Shown here: positions 1-8,515 of the stretch, piece by piece
Layout of the letters: each line of letters starts with the position of its first letter
Numbering within the stretch: the stretch's first letter is position 1
Source: Candidatus Azobacteroides sp.
GTDB taxonomy: Bacteria > Bacteroidota > Bacteroidia > Bacteroidales > Azobacteroidaceae
DNA: 45,574 nt
Reading direction: 5' to 3'
NCBI GenBank assembly: GCA_009783445.1
Contig: WRFY01000114.1
Span: 1 to 45,574, forward strand
Notes under the pieces: model-generated
What the model saw: the letters and a program-made list of their open reading frames with translations, nothing else
Told to the model about the DNA's origin: nothing
Databases searched by the model: none
Position numbers and translations under genes: made by a program

Positions 1-138
1 ACTAAGCGTCTCAAATAAATACACACTTATAAACTTAAAATAATGATAAGCAAATGAATAAATATAAATATTAAAACTTATCAGTAAATATTAATGATGT
101 TTATTATATTACAAAAAACGATACGAAACGCGAAGGCA
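1..138. other. AT-rich intergenic stretch downstream of recG
   Basis: This stretch lies beyond the recG stop codon. It is strongly AT-rich and I see no convincing ORF, RNA gene or hairpin terminator in it. It probably holds the transcript end of the xseB-ispD-recG operon. Confidence 0.5.
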
Positions 139-2235
139 TTAGCTAATCATAAACCAACCCGTTCGGCGTTGCCTGTTCAACTTGTCCAATCGGTTTTTCA
201 GAATGGCGTGGAACGGTTTTTCTAAAAAGGGATCCTCTTCGAGTATTTCCGAAGCCAAATCGCGCGCAAGGCTGAGAATTTGTCCGTCGTGCGCTAAATT
301 AGCTATTTTCAGGTTGAAAGCGATGCCGCTTTGTTGCGTTCCATCTATATCGCCAGGTCCGCGTAATTTCAAATCTTCTTCGGCAATTACAAAACCGTCG
401 TTTGTTTCCGTCATGATGGATAAACGTTTACGGGTGTTTTCCGACAATTCGTAACGAGTCAGCAAGATACACATCGATTGTTTGGCGCCTCGTCCTACCC
501 GTCCCCGCAATTGATGCAATTGCGACAATCCGAAACGTTCGGCATTTTCGATGATCATTACCGAAGCGTTAGGTACGTTTACCCCCACTTCAATGACCGT
601 TGTGGCTACCATGATCTGCGTTTCCCCTGCAACGAATTTTTGCATTTGAGCTTCTTTCTCGGCCGCTTTCATTTTTCCGTGAATCATACACACGCGGTAT
701 TCTGGGAAAATTTTTTTGGTATTCTCAAAACCTTCCATCAGATTTTGCAAGTCTACTTTTTCGCTTTCTTCAATCAAGGGATATACGATATAAACTTGCC
801 GTCCTTCCCGCAATTGCTTGCGTACAGACTCGTACAATTGACCTCGCTTGGCATCGTAAACATGGTACGTTTTCACCGGCTTCCGGCCCGGAGGCAATTC
901 ATCTATAACGGAAACATCCAGATCGCCGTAAATAGTCATGGCCAAAGTGCGGGGAATGGGGGTTGCCGTCATCACCAACACATGCGGAGGAATCGTGTTT
1001 TTCTCCCATAATTTGGCTCGCTGAGCGACTCCAAAACGATGTTGTTCGTCTACAACAATCAATCCCAAATGACCAAACGCTACCGTATCTTCGATCAAGG
1101 CATGCGTGCCAACCAAAATCTGTATTTCTCCACTCTTGATTCGGGGAAGCATGACGGTTCGTTGCTTCTTTTTAGTCGATCCGGTCAGCAAAGCGACTTC
1201 AATGTTCAAGCCTGCCACTAATGATTGAATCGTTTCATAGTGCTGATTGGCCAGAATTTCTGTAGGCGCCATGATTGCTCCCTGAAAACCGTTGTCCAAA
1301 GCCAACAGTAGGGCTAATAAGGCTACCAGCGTTTTCCCACTGCCCACGTCGCCTTGCAATAAACGATTCATTTGCCGTCCGGTATTGACGTCTTGCCGGA
1401 TTTCTCTTATCACCCGTTTTTGAGCATTGGTTAATTCGAAAGGTAAATTCCTGTGGTAGAAATTATTGAAATAATCTCCCACTTTTGTAAATCGGAATCC
1501 CCCCAATCGTTTCTCTCGGTATTTGGTAACTTGTAAAATATTGATTTGCAAATAAAAAAGCTCTTCAAACTTCAGGCGGTACTGAGCTTTTCTCAATTCG
1601 CTTGCCGATTTCGGAAAATGAATATTCCGAATGGCCTCATCTAAACCGATAAGATGGGCTTTTTCGATGATATCTTCGCTCAAAGTTTCCGTTAAAGGGG
1701 TTTTGAGATTTTCCAGTATCTGAGTAATGATTTTCTGAATAGCCCGCGAATGAAGGAAAGCGTTTTTCATTTTTTCAGTGGTGTTGTATTGCCCCTGTAC
1801 GCCTACCTCGCCTTCGTAAAACTTGTTTTCCGTTTCCAATTCCGGATGGGCAATATTGATGCGGTGTCCGAAAATAGTTGGCTTTCCAAACAGAATATAT
1901 TCTGTTCCAATTTTATACAAATCAGGTATTTGTTTTAACATCCTGAACCAAACCAATTCAATGGTTCCCGTGTCGTCGTAAAAAACGGCTGTTAACCGCC
2001 GGCCGCTTCCTTCGCCCAAAAATTCGTAATTGCGGATTTTTCCTTTCAATTGAATGAAAGGCATTGTTCCATCTATTTCTCTGATTTTGAATATTTTGCT
2101 GCGGTCGATGTATTTATACGGGAAATAAAAGAGAATATCTTCCCAAGAAGCAACTTCGATTTCTTTCTTGAGAATTTCTGCTTTTTTGGGGCCTATGCCC
2201 GGCAGATACATGATATTTTGCTGGCTCAAATCCAT
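139..2235 (-). CDS. recG: ATP-dependent DNA helicase RecG
   Basis: RecG remodels stalled replication forks and branch-migrates Holliday junctions in the cytoplasm. The 698-residue product has the family order: an N-terminal wedge/OB region starting with a helix-hairpin-helix-like LPGIGPKKAE, then a DEAD/DEAH-type helicase core. Walker A is GDVGSGKT at residues 295-302, the Walker B box is DEQH at 396-399, and MTATPIPRTLAM (motif III) follows. The QLRGRVGRG box (motif VI) marks the second RecA-like lobe. Length is normal for the family. The ATG abuts the ispD stop codon with no gap, so the gene is the last of a xseB-ispD-recG operon. Identification is secure. Confidence 0.97.
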   Translation of the reverse strand: MDLSQQNIMYLPGIGPKKAEILKKEIEVASWEDILFYFPYKYIDRSKIFKIREIDGTMPFIQLKGKIRNYEFLGEGSGRRLTAVFYDDTGTIELVWFRMLKQIPDLYKIGTEYILFGKPTIFGHRINIAHPELETENKFYEGEVGVQGQYNTTEKMKNAFLHSRAIQKIITQILENLKTPLTETLSEDIIEKAHLIGLDEAIRNIHFPKSASELRKAQYRLKFEELFYLQINILQVTKYREKRLGGFRFTKVGDYFNNFYHRNLPFELTNAQKRVIREIRQDVNTGRQMNRLLQGDVGSGKTLVALLALLLALDNGFQGAIMAPTEILANQHYETIQSLVAGLNIEVALLTGSTKKKQRTVMLPRIKSGEIQILVGTHALIEDTVAFGHLGLIVVDEQHRFGVAQRAKLWEKNTIPPHVLVMTATPIPRTLAMTIYGDLDVSVIDELPPGRKPVKTYHVYDAKRGQLYESVRKQLREGRQVYIVYPLIEESEKVDLQNLMEGFENTKKIFPEYRVCMIHGKMKAAEKEAQMQKFVAGETQIMVATTVIEVGVNVPNASVMIIENAERFGLSQLHQLRGRVGRGAKQSMCILLTRYELSENTRKRLSIMTETNDGFVIAEEDLKLRGPGDIDGTQQSGIAFNLKIANLAHDGQILSLARDLASEILEEDPFLEKPFHAILKNRLDKLNRQRRTGWFMIS

Positions 2236-2925
2236 TTATAGGCGATTCCCTGTTCCGCGTATGATCGTTTCGGCGATAGACAAATCCAAAGGAGTTGTTA
2301 TTTTGATGTTTTCCCGACAACCGTCGATCATTCGAGGGATGCAATTCTTTCGCGCCTCTACCACCGAAATGTCGTCTGTGAATTTTTGCGAATAGTTCAA
2401 CTGATAGGCCGCAATAATCACTTCGGATAAAAAAACTTGAGGCGTTTGCACCAAGCGGAATTGCGACCGGTCGACCATTCGGCTGATTCCGTGAATATTT
2501 AATTTCCGCAGTGTGTCCACCACTGGAATAACCGGATAGACCGCTCCTGCGTTTTTAGCAGTTTCAAATGCTTCCGCAATCAATCGCTGGTCGACCAAAG
2601 GACGCACGCCGTCGTGAATAGCCACTAACGATTCGGATTTTACCTCCTGCAATCCGTTTTTTACCGAATGAAAACGAGTTTCACCCCCGTTAATCGTCCG
2701 ATGCGAAATGGTAAAATGATATTCGACGCATAGCGATTGCCAATAGGCTTGCTGTTCTTGAGGCAAAACCAAGATAATGTGCATCCCGCTATCGTAGCGA
2801 TAGAAAGCCTCTATGGTATGCATCAACAGAGGCCTTCCGTTCAGCAAAAGGAATTGCTTAGGGATATCCGTTCCCATGCGCAAACCTTTCCCTCCTGCCA
2901 CTACGATAAGGTATTTTTCTCTCAT
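2236..2925 (-). CDS. ispD: 2-C-methyl-D-erythritol 4-phosphate cytidylyltransferase
   Basis: IspD joins CTP and methylerythritol phosphate to form CDP-methylerythritol, the third step of the non-mevalonate isoprenoid pathway. The 229-residue protein shows the nucleotidyltransferase start VVAGGKGLRMG with the following PKQF, and the conserved AIHDGVRPLV segment near residue 104. The DISVVE metal/substrate motif near residue 194 is also typical of IspD. Its ATG overlaps the upstream xseB stop as ATGA, and its stop abuts recG, indicating translational coupling. No other MEP-pathway gene lies in the window. Confidence 0.95.
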   Translation of the reverse strand: MREKYLIVVAGGKGLRMGTDIPKQFLLLNGRPLLMHTIEAFYRYDSGMHIILVLPQEQQAYWQSLCVEYHFTISHRTINGGETRFHSVKNGLQEVKSESLVAIHDGVRPLVDQRLIAEAFETAKNAGAVYPVIPVVDTLRKLNIHGISRMVDRSQFRLVQTPQVFLSEVIIAAYQLNYSQKFTDDISVVEARKNCIPRMIDGCRENIKITTPLDLSIAETIIRGTGNRL

Positions 2926-3122
2926 TGAATATCTTCCAATATTTTTTTTGTTTCTTCATCGACCAGAAACAGTTTGTCTTTGCAGACTTTCAACAAACCG
3001 GCGGCTTCCTTCAATACCGAACTCAATTCGTCGACATCCAATTGGTTGCTTTCCATCCGATTTTGTATTTCCTCTAAACGATTGAAAGCGCGTTTATATG
3101 ACCATTCTTCTGAAGTTGCCAT
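2922..3122 (-). CDS. xseB: Exodeoxyribonuclease VII small subunit
   Basis: XseB is the small helical subunit that assembles with XseA to degrade single-stranded DNA. The ORF track starts at 3158, but I prefer the internal ATG at 3122 giving a 66-residue protein beginning MATSEEWSYKRAF. The preceding residues are not family-like, and 66 residues suits the family. The pattern of a helix, a short turn around SNQLDVDELSSVLKEA and a second amphipathic helix is characteristic. The last bases overlap the ispD start. The partner gene xseA is not beside it, since the next gene upstream is an unrelated esterase. Confidence 0.88.
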   Translation of the reverse strand: MATSEEWSYKRAFNRLEEIQNRMESNQLDVDELSSVLKEAAGLLKVCKDKLFLVDEETKKILEDIQ

Positions 3123-3226
3123 AATTTTTGCTTTTGTTTTCTCCCTTATTTCAAACAAAAAATAACAGGGAAATATAATTTAAGACAATATATGGAACAA
3201 AGTTAGGAAAAATTTCGGCTCGCCCA

Positions 3227-3259
3227 CAAAAGTAGTAGGACAAAAAAGCATATAGCGCT
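3227..3259 (-). promoter_or_regulatory. Candidate promoter of the xseB-ispD-recG operon
   Basis: On the minus strand TACTTTTG (3227-3234) fits the Bacteroidetes -7 consensus TAnnTTTG. The upstream position normally held by a -33 TTTG box instead has the palindrome AGCGCT (3254-3259), 19 bases away. The same arrangement occurs upstream of clpB. The predicted leader before the xseB ATG is about 100 bases. Confidence 0.5.
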
Positions 3260-3321
3260 TTTTGACTTCTACCACCCTCCTTAACGAAGGGACATTGGAT
3301 TTCAACCCATGTTCAAAAAAA

Positions 3322-5262
3322 TCATTGAGAGTCGGTTCGGAACGGCGAAGCCGGCAATCCTTCCTTATTGTACAGGTTTGCATTTTCCGGATTATTTGCC
3401 CAAGCATACCGCACGGCAACCGGATGCATGATCTGGTCGTTCCAAACGATCACTTTGTCTTGTTCGATGGCGGCATTGGCCCATACGAATTGTTTGTCGG
3501 CTCCGGCAATAGCAAAAGCGTGAAGCGTATCTCCTCTGACCATCAATCCGCTTCCAGTATGGGTAAACGAAAGAATAATCTTATTTTCTTCTACTTTCAT
3601 GGATTCGTAAACAGGCCCCGAATAGACAATGGAATCTTCGTTGTAAGCCCATTTCCGCGCCGCTAAAGCCAGACGTTTTCCCACATCTTTTTTATTGAGC
3701 GGATGAACGTCGTTCCATTCGCCAATATCTATGGCAACGGCCATTCCTGTATTGGGCAATGCAAGCGTTTTCAACTGGCTTTCCCGCAGTACAGCCCAGT
3801 CGCTTTCGGTGGGTTCTGGATATGGTTTCAAAAAATTGGGCAACTGAACGAACAAAAAAGGAAAATCGCCTTGATGCCATTGGTTGCGCCAATCGCGGAT
3901 CAGCGTAGCAAAAAGCTGCCGATATTCCAATGGACGATCGGTATTGGATTCTCCCTGATACCAGATTACTCCTTTTATCTGATAGTTCAACAAAGGCGCT
4001 ATCATAGCATTGAACAAACCAAGCGGTTTCCACGAAATGAATGTCTCGCCAGTCAAAGGTTCCATTCGAGCCCCTAATTGATATTTCCATGGACCTTGTA
4101 AATCAACGATGGAATCGCCAAAATCCAAGCAATAGGCTTTCTCTTCCACAAAACCGCCTCGTCCCGATTGACTGATCACCCGGACGGCGATCGAATTCTT
4201 TCCTGCTTTCAGAATTCCTGCAGGCGCTTCATATCTACGGGGAGGATATTGATAACTCGTTGTACCAACCAATTGACCGTTGATATAAACGGAATCCGCG
4301 TCTACGATGCATCCCAAAATCAACAAGGCGGATCGATTCTGTAAGTTTTCAGGCAAATCGAAAGTTTTCCGAAACCACATTACGCCGTTTAGGGGCCGAT
4401 CGTCCTCGAGTTCCCAATATCCGGGAATATTCATTTCAGGCCAAGAGGAGGCGTCTATGTTTTCTGCATACCAGGGATGCGAAGGATCGGCATAACCCGC
4501 GTCTTTCTGATACAAAAGGTTATGCCATGCGCTGATACGAGTTTTATCTTCCGATAAGATCCGATCAATCAAATGTTGATCCTTGAATCGCTGGGCTTCT
4601 TCGTAATAGGCGGGATACGATTGAAGCGAATCTTCACTAATCCACGCTTCTGCCGGAGAACCTCCCAAAGACGCGTTAATCAAACCAATAGGTACTTGAT
4701 AGCGTTCATGCAATTCTTTAGCGAAAAAATAAGCTACCGCCGAAAAATCAAGTACCGACCGAGGATCGGCAGCCGTCCACCGGCCATCAGGCAAGTCCGT
4801 TTGCGGTTTTATAAAGTTGTATGTTTTAGGAACTTCAAATTGCCGGATATAAGGATCGTTCGCCGACGCAATTTCCGATTTATAGATGGGCGCTACCCTT
4901 CTCATGGGCAGTTCCATGTTGGATTGTCCTGAACAAATCCACACATCGCCCAGCATCATATCGCGAACAACGATCGTATCGCTTCCTTCGATAGTCATTT
5001 CGTAAGGACCTCCGGCTTTTTGCGGAGGAAGCGTAACCGTCCAATTGCCGTTGCTGTCCGTCGTTGTTGGATAATCTGCTTGATCGAAATGAACGGTAAT
5101 TTTTTCACCCGCCGACGCCCATCCCCAAATTTTCAACGGAATATCGCGTTGCAATACCATTCCGTCGCTAATTAATTTCGGCAAACGGATTTGTCCGGAA
5201 ATAGATAAAGCTGCTGTAAAAAATAGGACAACAGCGATTTTTACTTTATGCAATGTATTCAT
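3322..5262 (-). CDS. Secreted sialate O-acetylesterase-like / CE20-type acetylesterase
   Basis: This is a secreted SGNH-fold carbohydrate esterase of 646 residues. A signal peptide (residues 1-23, ending SISGQ) leads into the mature protein. The catalytic serine is in GQSNM (S114), the VIWYQGESN block follows, and the DVH motif near residues 518-520 supplies the Asp/His pair. Between the serine block and the VIWYQGESN block sits an inserted jelly-roll module resembling the GH2 sugar-binding domain (around residues 275-375, ending before AYCLDFGDS). Such an insertion is known in sialate O-acetylesterases and in the CE20 xyloglucan acetylesterases. It is the second gene of an operon with the GH97 gene, nine bases apart. 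The substrate (sialic acid or plant glycan) cannot be decided from the sequence. Confidence 0.88.
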   Translation of the reverse strand: MNTLHKVKIAVVLFFTAALSISGQIRLPKLISDGMVLQRDIPLKIWGWASAGEKITVHFDQADYPTTTDSNGNWTVTLPPQKAGGPYEMTIEGSDTIVVRDMMLGDVWICSGQSNMELPMRRVAPIYKSEIASANDPYIRQFEVPKTYNFIKPQTDLPDGRWTAADPRSVLDFSAVAYFFAKELHERYQVPIGLINASLGGSPAEAWISEDSLQSYPAYYEEAQRFKDQHLIDRILSEDKTRISAWHNLLYQKDAGYADPSHPWYAENIDASSWPEMNIPGYWELEDDRPLNGVMWFRKTFDLPENLQNRSALLILGCIVDADSVYINGQLVGTTSYQYPPRRYEAPAGILKAGKNSIAVRVISQSGRGGFVEEKAYCLDFGDSIVDLQGPWKYQLGARMEPLTGETFISWKPLGLFNAMIAPLLNYQIKGVIWYQGESNTDRPLEYRQLFATLIRDWRNQWHQGDFPFLFVQLPNFLKPYPEPTESDWAVLRESQLKTLALPNTGMAVAIDIGEWNDVHPLNKKDVGKRLALAARKWAYNEDSIVYSGPVYESMKVEENKIILSFTHTGSGLMVRGDTLHAFAIAGADKQFVWANAAIEQDKVIVWNDQIMHPVAVRYAWANNPENANLYNKEGLPASPFRTDSQ

Positions 5263-5271
5263 GGATTTGTA

Positions 5272-7281
5272 TTATTTATTATTGCTATTCTTATGTTCAA
5301 TTTTCATCGCCAATCCCCCGCCGCTTGTCATCGAAGCAGTCCATTTTCGATTGGCAGGAATCGAAATAGTTTCTTTTTTATAATCGCGAGCCGCTTTATC
5401 GGCATTGATTCCGTCTTTAAATACCTCTGCTATGAAGTCGCCTTCACCCAAAAACGACAAATCCAATTCCAAGTTACGGGCATCCCAATTGGTCAATGCA
5501 CCCACATACCAACTTCCTCCTTTCTGACGAGCTATAGCGATGTATTCCCCTACTTTACCATCTAATGAAATCGTTTGATCCCAAACGGTTGGAACATGAG
5601 TAATAAATTTCATGCATTCCGGTTCTGCTTGGTAATTGGACGGGCTATCGCAAAGCATCGACAGAGGCGATTCAAAAATAACGTATTCCGCCAATTGCCG
5701 GCAACGAGTACCTTGACTCATCGCTTCGCTGTAAACGGCTCTGAAATTATCTTTGATTGCATTGCGCATGGCGCCTTGCGTATAATCCATCGGACCAGCT
5801 ACCATACGGATAAACGGGATAGTTACATCGTAAGTCACTTGATCGACCTCAGGAGAAGCCCATTTCATTTGCTCCAATCCATGTACTCCTTCGAAATTGA
5901 CGACATTCGGATAAGTCCGCTGCAATCCGGTCGGCTTGTAAGTTCCGTGAAAATCCAACATCAGATGGTATTTTGCCGCAATGCTTGCTGCCCGCCGGTG
6001 GAAATCGACCATCAGTTGATCATCTCTGTCCATGAAGTCCACTTTAAAACCTTTGATTCCCAATTCAGAGTAACGCTTGCATACGCCTTCCATATCTTTG
6101 TCGAAGACATAATAACCCGCCCAAAGAATCAGACCGACATTGCGTTCATTGGCATACTGCACCAATTTTTCCAAATCTATTTCGGGAACTACTTGCATTA
6201 AGTCGGCTTGCAGATTGACCGACCATCCTTCGTCCAGAATCACATATTCAATTCCATAATACGAAGCAAAATCAATATAATATTGGTAAGTTTCGTTATT
6301 GACCCCCGTTTTGAAATCCACCTGATACAGATTCCAATCATTCCACCAGTCCCACGCCGCTTTTCCCGGCTTTACCCACGAAAAATCCATACTTTTGGGC
6401 GAAGGCGAAGCTAATATATATACCATATCGTTATCGGCTAATTCCTTATCATTCTCGGAAACAATAACGATTCGCCATGGAAAAGCCGTATTGCCGTTTG
6501 CTTTGGCAATAAAATCTTCGCGCGACTGCACAATACTTTGCAATTGATTGTGTCCTCCTTGCGTTATTTCCTTCGGATAAGCGGCGAAAACGCCTATCAA
6601 ACTGTTCGAAGCCTTCGCATTATACAAATACATTCCCGGATAATCGAGCAAATCGGCTTCCGTAATGCAGACTTTCTTACCCTTGACTCCTTCCGCCAAC
6701 AAGGGCAGAAAAGCCAATCTTTTATTGTCCCATTTTGAAAGAAAAACAGGTTGATAGACATTTTCAAAGGAATTGAAAAATTGTTGTTCAAAATTTTCTT
6801 TTTCAATTACATAAGGTGCGTAAACTTTTTGATCGGAGGGAAAATTGAAAACGGCCGTTTCCGCTTTTACTTTGTAATTCTGTTTCAGGTGGGAAACAAT
6901 GCGGTAAGCAATCCCTTCCTCATAAGCGCGAAACAAAAGGTCGAATCCGTCTTTGAATTTCAATGTTAATTCATTGAAGCAATCGTCGATCTGTTTTCGT
7001 TTATAAACTGGAGCTTCAATTGTTTGCTGGATCGATCGGCTGCTCGAACCGGTTAATTGCGATCCGATTCCAAACGATTTTCCCTCACTCAAAGTCATGG
7101 CAATGGGCGATGGAGCTAACATGAGATCGCCTTCATGGCTAACTGAATATTCAATCGTCTGATCCACTGTGATCTCCACTTTCAATTTCCCCTGTGGAGA
7201 AATTAAGGTAAATGTTTTTTGTGCAAGGAGCGACGGCATAAACAATACGACCGATAGCCCCGATAACAATAGTTTTTTCAT
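5272..7281 (-). CDS. GH97 glycoside hydrolase, retaining alpha-galactosidase-like
   Basis: This is a secreted or periplasmic alpha-glycosidase of family GH97. The chosen start is the ATG at 7281 (MKKLLLSGLSVVLF, a signal peptide ending LLAQ); the track start at 7317 adds an unlikely 12 residues. The family N-terminal beta-sandwich precedes a TIM barrel with DEGWSVNLQ and the FKVDFMDRDD block. With this start, the Asp of KVDF is residue 415 and the Glu of GLEQMKW is residue 470. These are the positions I recall for nucleophile and acid/base of the retaining B. thetaiotaomicron alpha-galactosidase BtGH97b. Inverting SusB-type members lack that Asp. It forms an operon with the acetylesterase. 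Confidence 0.9.
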   Translation of the reverse strand: MKKLLLSGLSVVLFMPSLLAQKTFTLISPQGKLKVEITVDQTIEYSVSHEGDLMLAPSPIAMTLSEGKSFGIGSQLTGSSSRSIQQTIEAPVYKRKQIDDCFNELTLKFKDGFDLLFRAYEEGIAYRIVSHLKQNYKVKAETAVFNFPSDQKVYAPYVIEKENFEQQFFNSFENVYQPVFLSKWDNKRLAFLPLLAEGVKGKKVCITEADLLDYPGMYLYNAKASNSLIGVFAAYPKEITQGGHNQLQSIVQSREDFIAKANGNTAFPWRIVIVSENDKELADNDMVYILASPSPKSMDFSWVKPGKAAWDWWNDWNLYQVDFKTGVNNETYQYYIDFASYYGIEYVILDEGWSVNLQADLMQVVPEIDLEKLVQYANERNVGLILWAGYYVFDKDMEGVCKRYSELGIKGFKVDFMDRDDQLMVDFHRRAASIAAKYHLMLDFHGTYKPTGLQRTYPNVVNFEGVHGLEQMKWASPEVDQVTYDVTIPFIRMVAGPMDYTQGAMRNAIKDNFRAVYSEAMSQGTRCRQLAEYVIFESPLSMLCDSPSNYQAEPECMKFITHVPTVWDQTISLDGKVGEYIAIARQKGGSWYVGALTNWDARNLELDLSFLGEGDFIAEVFKDGINADKAARDYKKETISIPANRKWTASMTSGGGLAMKIEHKNSNNK

Positions 7282-7314
7282 AAAGACTTTGATTGATTTT
7301 CGTTTTTCAATAGG

Positions 7315-7322
7315 CAAAGTTA
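7315..7322 (-). promoter_or_regulatory. Candidate -7 element upstream of the GH97-esterase operon
   Basis: The minus strand reads TAACTTTG, an exact match to TAnnTTTG, about 35 bases before the GH97 ATG. The -33 position has TTTC rather than TTTG, so the match is partial. Confidence 0.5.
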
Positions 7323-7456
7323 TAAAATAATTTGTTTTCGTGAAAGAAAAAAAGATTTCATACGCTCCATATTATTTACTTCACTTCTATTTAATGAAAT
7401 AAATAAAATTTTGATAAAAAAACAACGGGGGGAAGGGCATGTGATTTACGTCTCGT

Positions 7457-8488
7457 CTATGGGTCGCGTTTCGTCGCAATCTGAACAACAATGGGAAAGT
7501 GGTCGCTGAATCCGCCTTCATACTTGTGTCCATGAAATGTTTTTTTAGGCCGTATTCCTCCATAAGTCCGATCTTCAGTTGAAAGAAATTCCTTGTGGAA
7601 AATAGTTGCCGTTTCGGGTAAAACATGCAAGTCGTTTGCCGGATTCAACAAATCGCCCGATACAATGATTTGATCCAGAAAATTCCACCGGTCGCCAAAT
7701 TTATAACTTCCTACTATACTTTTTTCTTCTATAACCAAAAACAAGTTGTACAGTTCGTTCCGGTCGTTCGTTTCGGTCAAAGGTCTGGCGTGCAAGATTT
7801 GCAGCATACTTTTATTGGAAGGCTCATCGTTGAAATCGCCCATAATCAGAATGTTTGGACGACTTCGCTGAGCGGTCAGACGATCGACTTCGGAAAGAAC
7901 AACCGACGCGGCCTCTATTCTGTCGGGTTCTGATTCGGATTGCCCTCCGCGCCGGGAAGGGAAATGGCACACGAAAACATCCAACGTATCTCCTGTGATT
8001 ACGATTCCGGTTACATGGAGAATATCGCGCGTTTTTTTCTGTTGATTTTTTGAAAATATCAAGCGAATGCAATCGTGATAAAGATATTTGAACTGGTTCC
8101 GTTGATAAAGCAACGCGACGTTCAATCCTCTGGGATCGTCCGATTCGGTGATCAGATAACGGTATTGCATTTTCCTTAAAGGGGATCGAAAGATTAAATC
8201 ATTAATTACCTTATCATTTTCCACTTCGCACAGACCAATTAAAGCAGGCGTATCCCATCCGCCGATGGACGTAATTACTTTTGCCAGATGATTTATCTTT
8301 CGATAATACCGTTTGGGCGTCCAATGCCGGAAGCCTTCGGGGGTGAATTCGTCGTCGGCCTTATCCGGCGCATTTATTGTATCGAACAGATTTTCTACAT
8401 TATAAAACATTACTTGAAATGTATTTTGCGCTCTCAAAACGCAGAAATACAATAAAAAGAACAGTAAAAAAACAGGTTTTGGAAACAT
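7457..8488 (-). CDS. Secreted endonuclease/exonuclease/phosphatase family protein
   Basis: The product has the EEP (DNase I-like) fold used by metal-dependent nucleases and phosphodiesterases. Visible motifs are FYNVENLFD near the mature N-terminus, LCEVEND, the GDFNDEPSN metal-binding block and the C-terminal SDHFPIVVQ. The track start at 8515 is a TTG directly after the upstream stop. I use the ATG at 8488, which begins a signal-peptide-like stretch (MFPKPVFLLFFLLYFCVLRAQ), giving 343 residues. The protein is probably exported and could be a nuclease or phosphodiesterase; the substrate is unknown. It lies just downstream of the beta-helix lipoprotein gene and is likely co-transcribed. Confidence 0.85.
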   Translation of the reverse strand: MFPKPVFLLFFLLYFCVLRAQNTFQVMFYNVENLFDTINAPDKADDEFTPEGFRHWTPKRYYRKINHLAKVITSIGGWDTPALIGLCEVENDKVINDLIFRSPLRKMQYRYLITESDDPRGLNVALLYQRNQFKYLYHDCIRLIFSKNQQKKTRDILHVTGIVITGDTLDVFVCHFPSRRGGQSESEPDRIEAASVVLSEVDRLTAQRSRPNILIMGDFNDEPSNKSMLQILHARPLTETNDRNELYNLFLVIEEKSIVGSYKFGDRWNFLDQIIVSGDLLNPANDLHVLPETATIFHKEFLSTEDRTYGGIRPKKTFHGHKYEGGFSDHFPIVVQIATKRDP

Positions 8489-8515
8489 GGGGGGCGAATA
8501 ATTAGGAATGATCAA

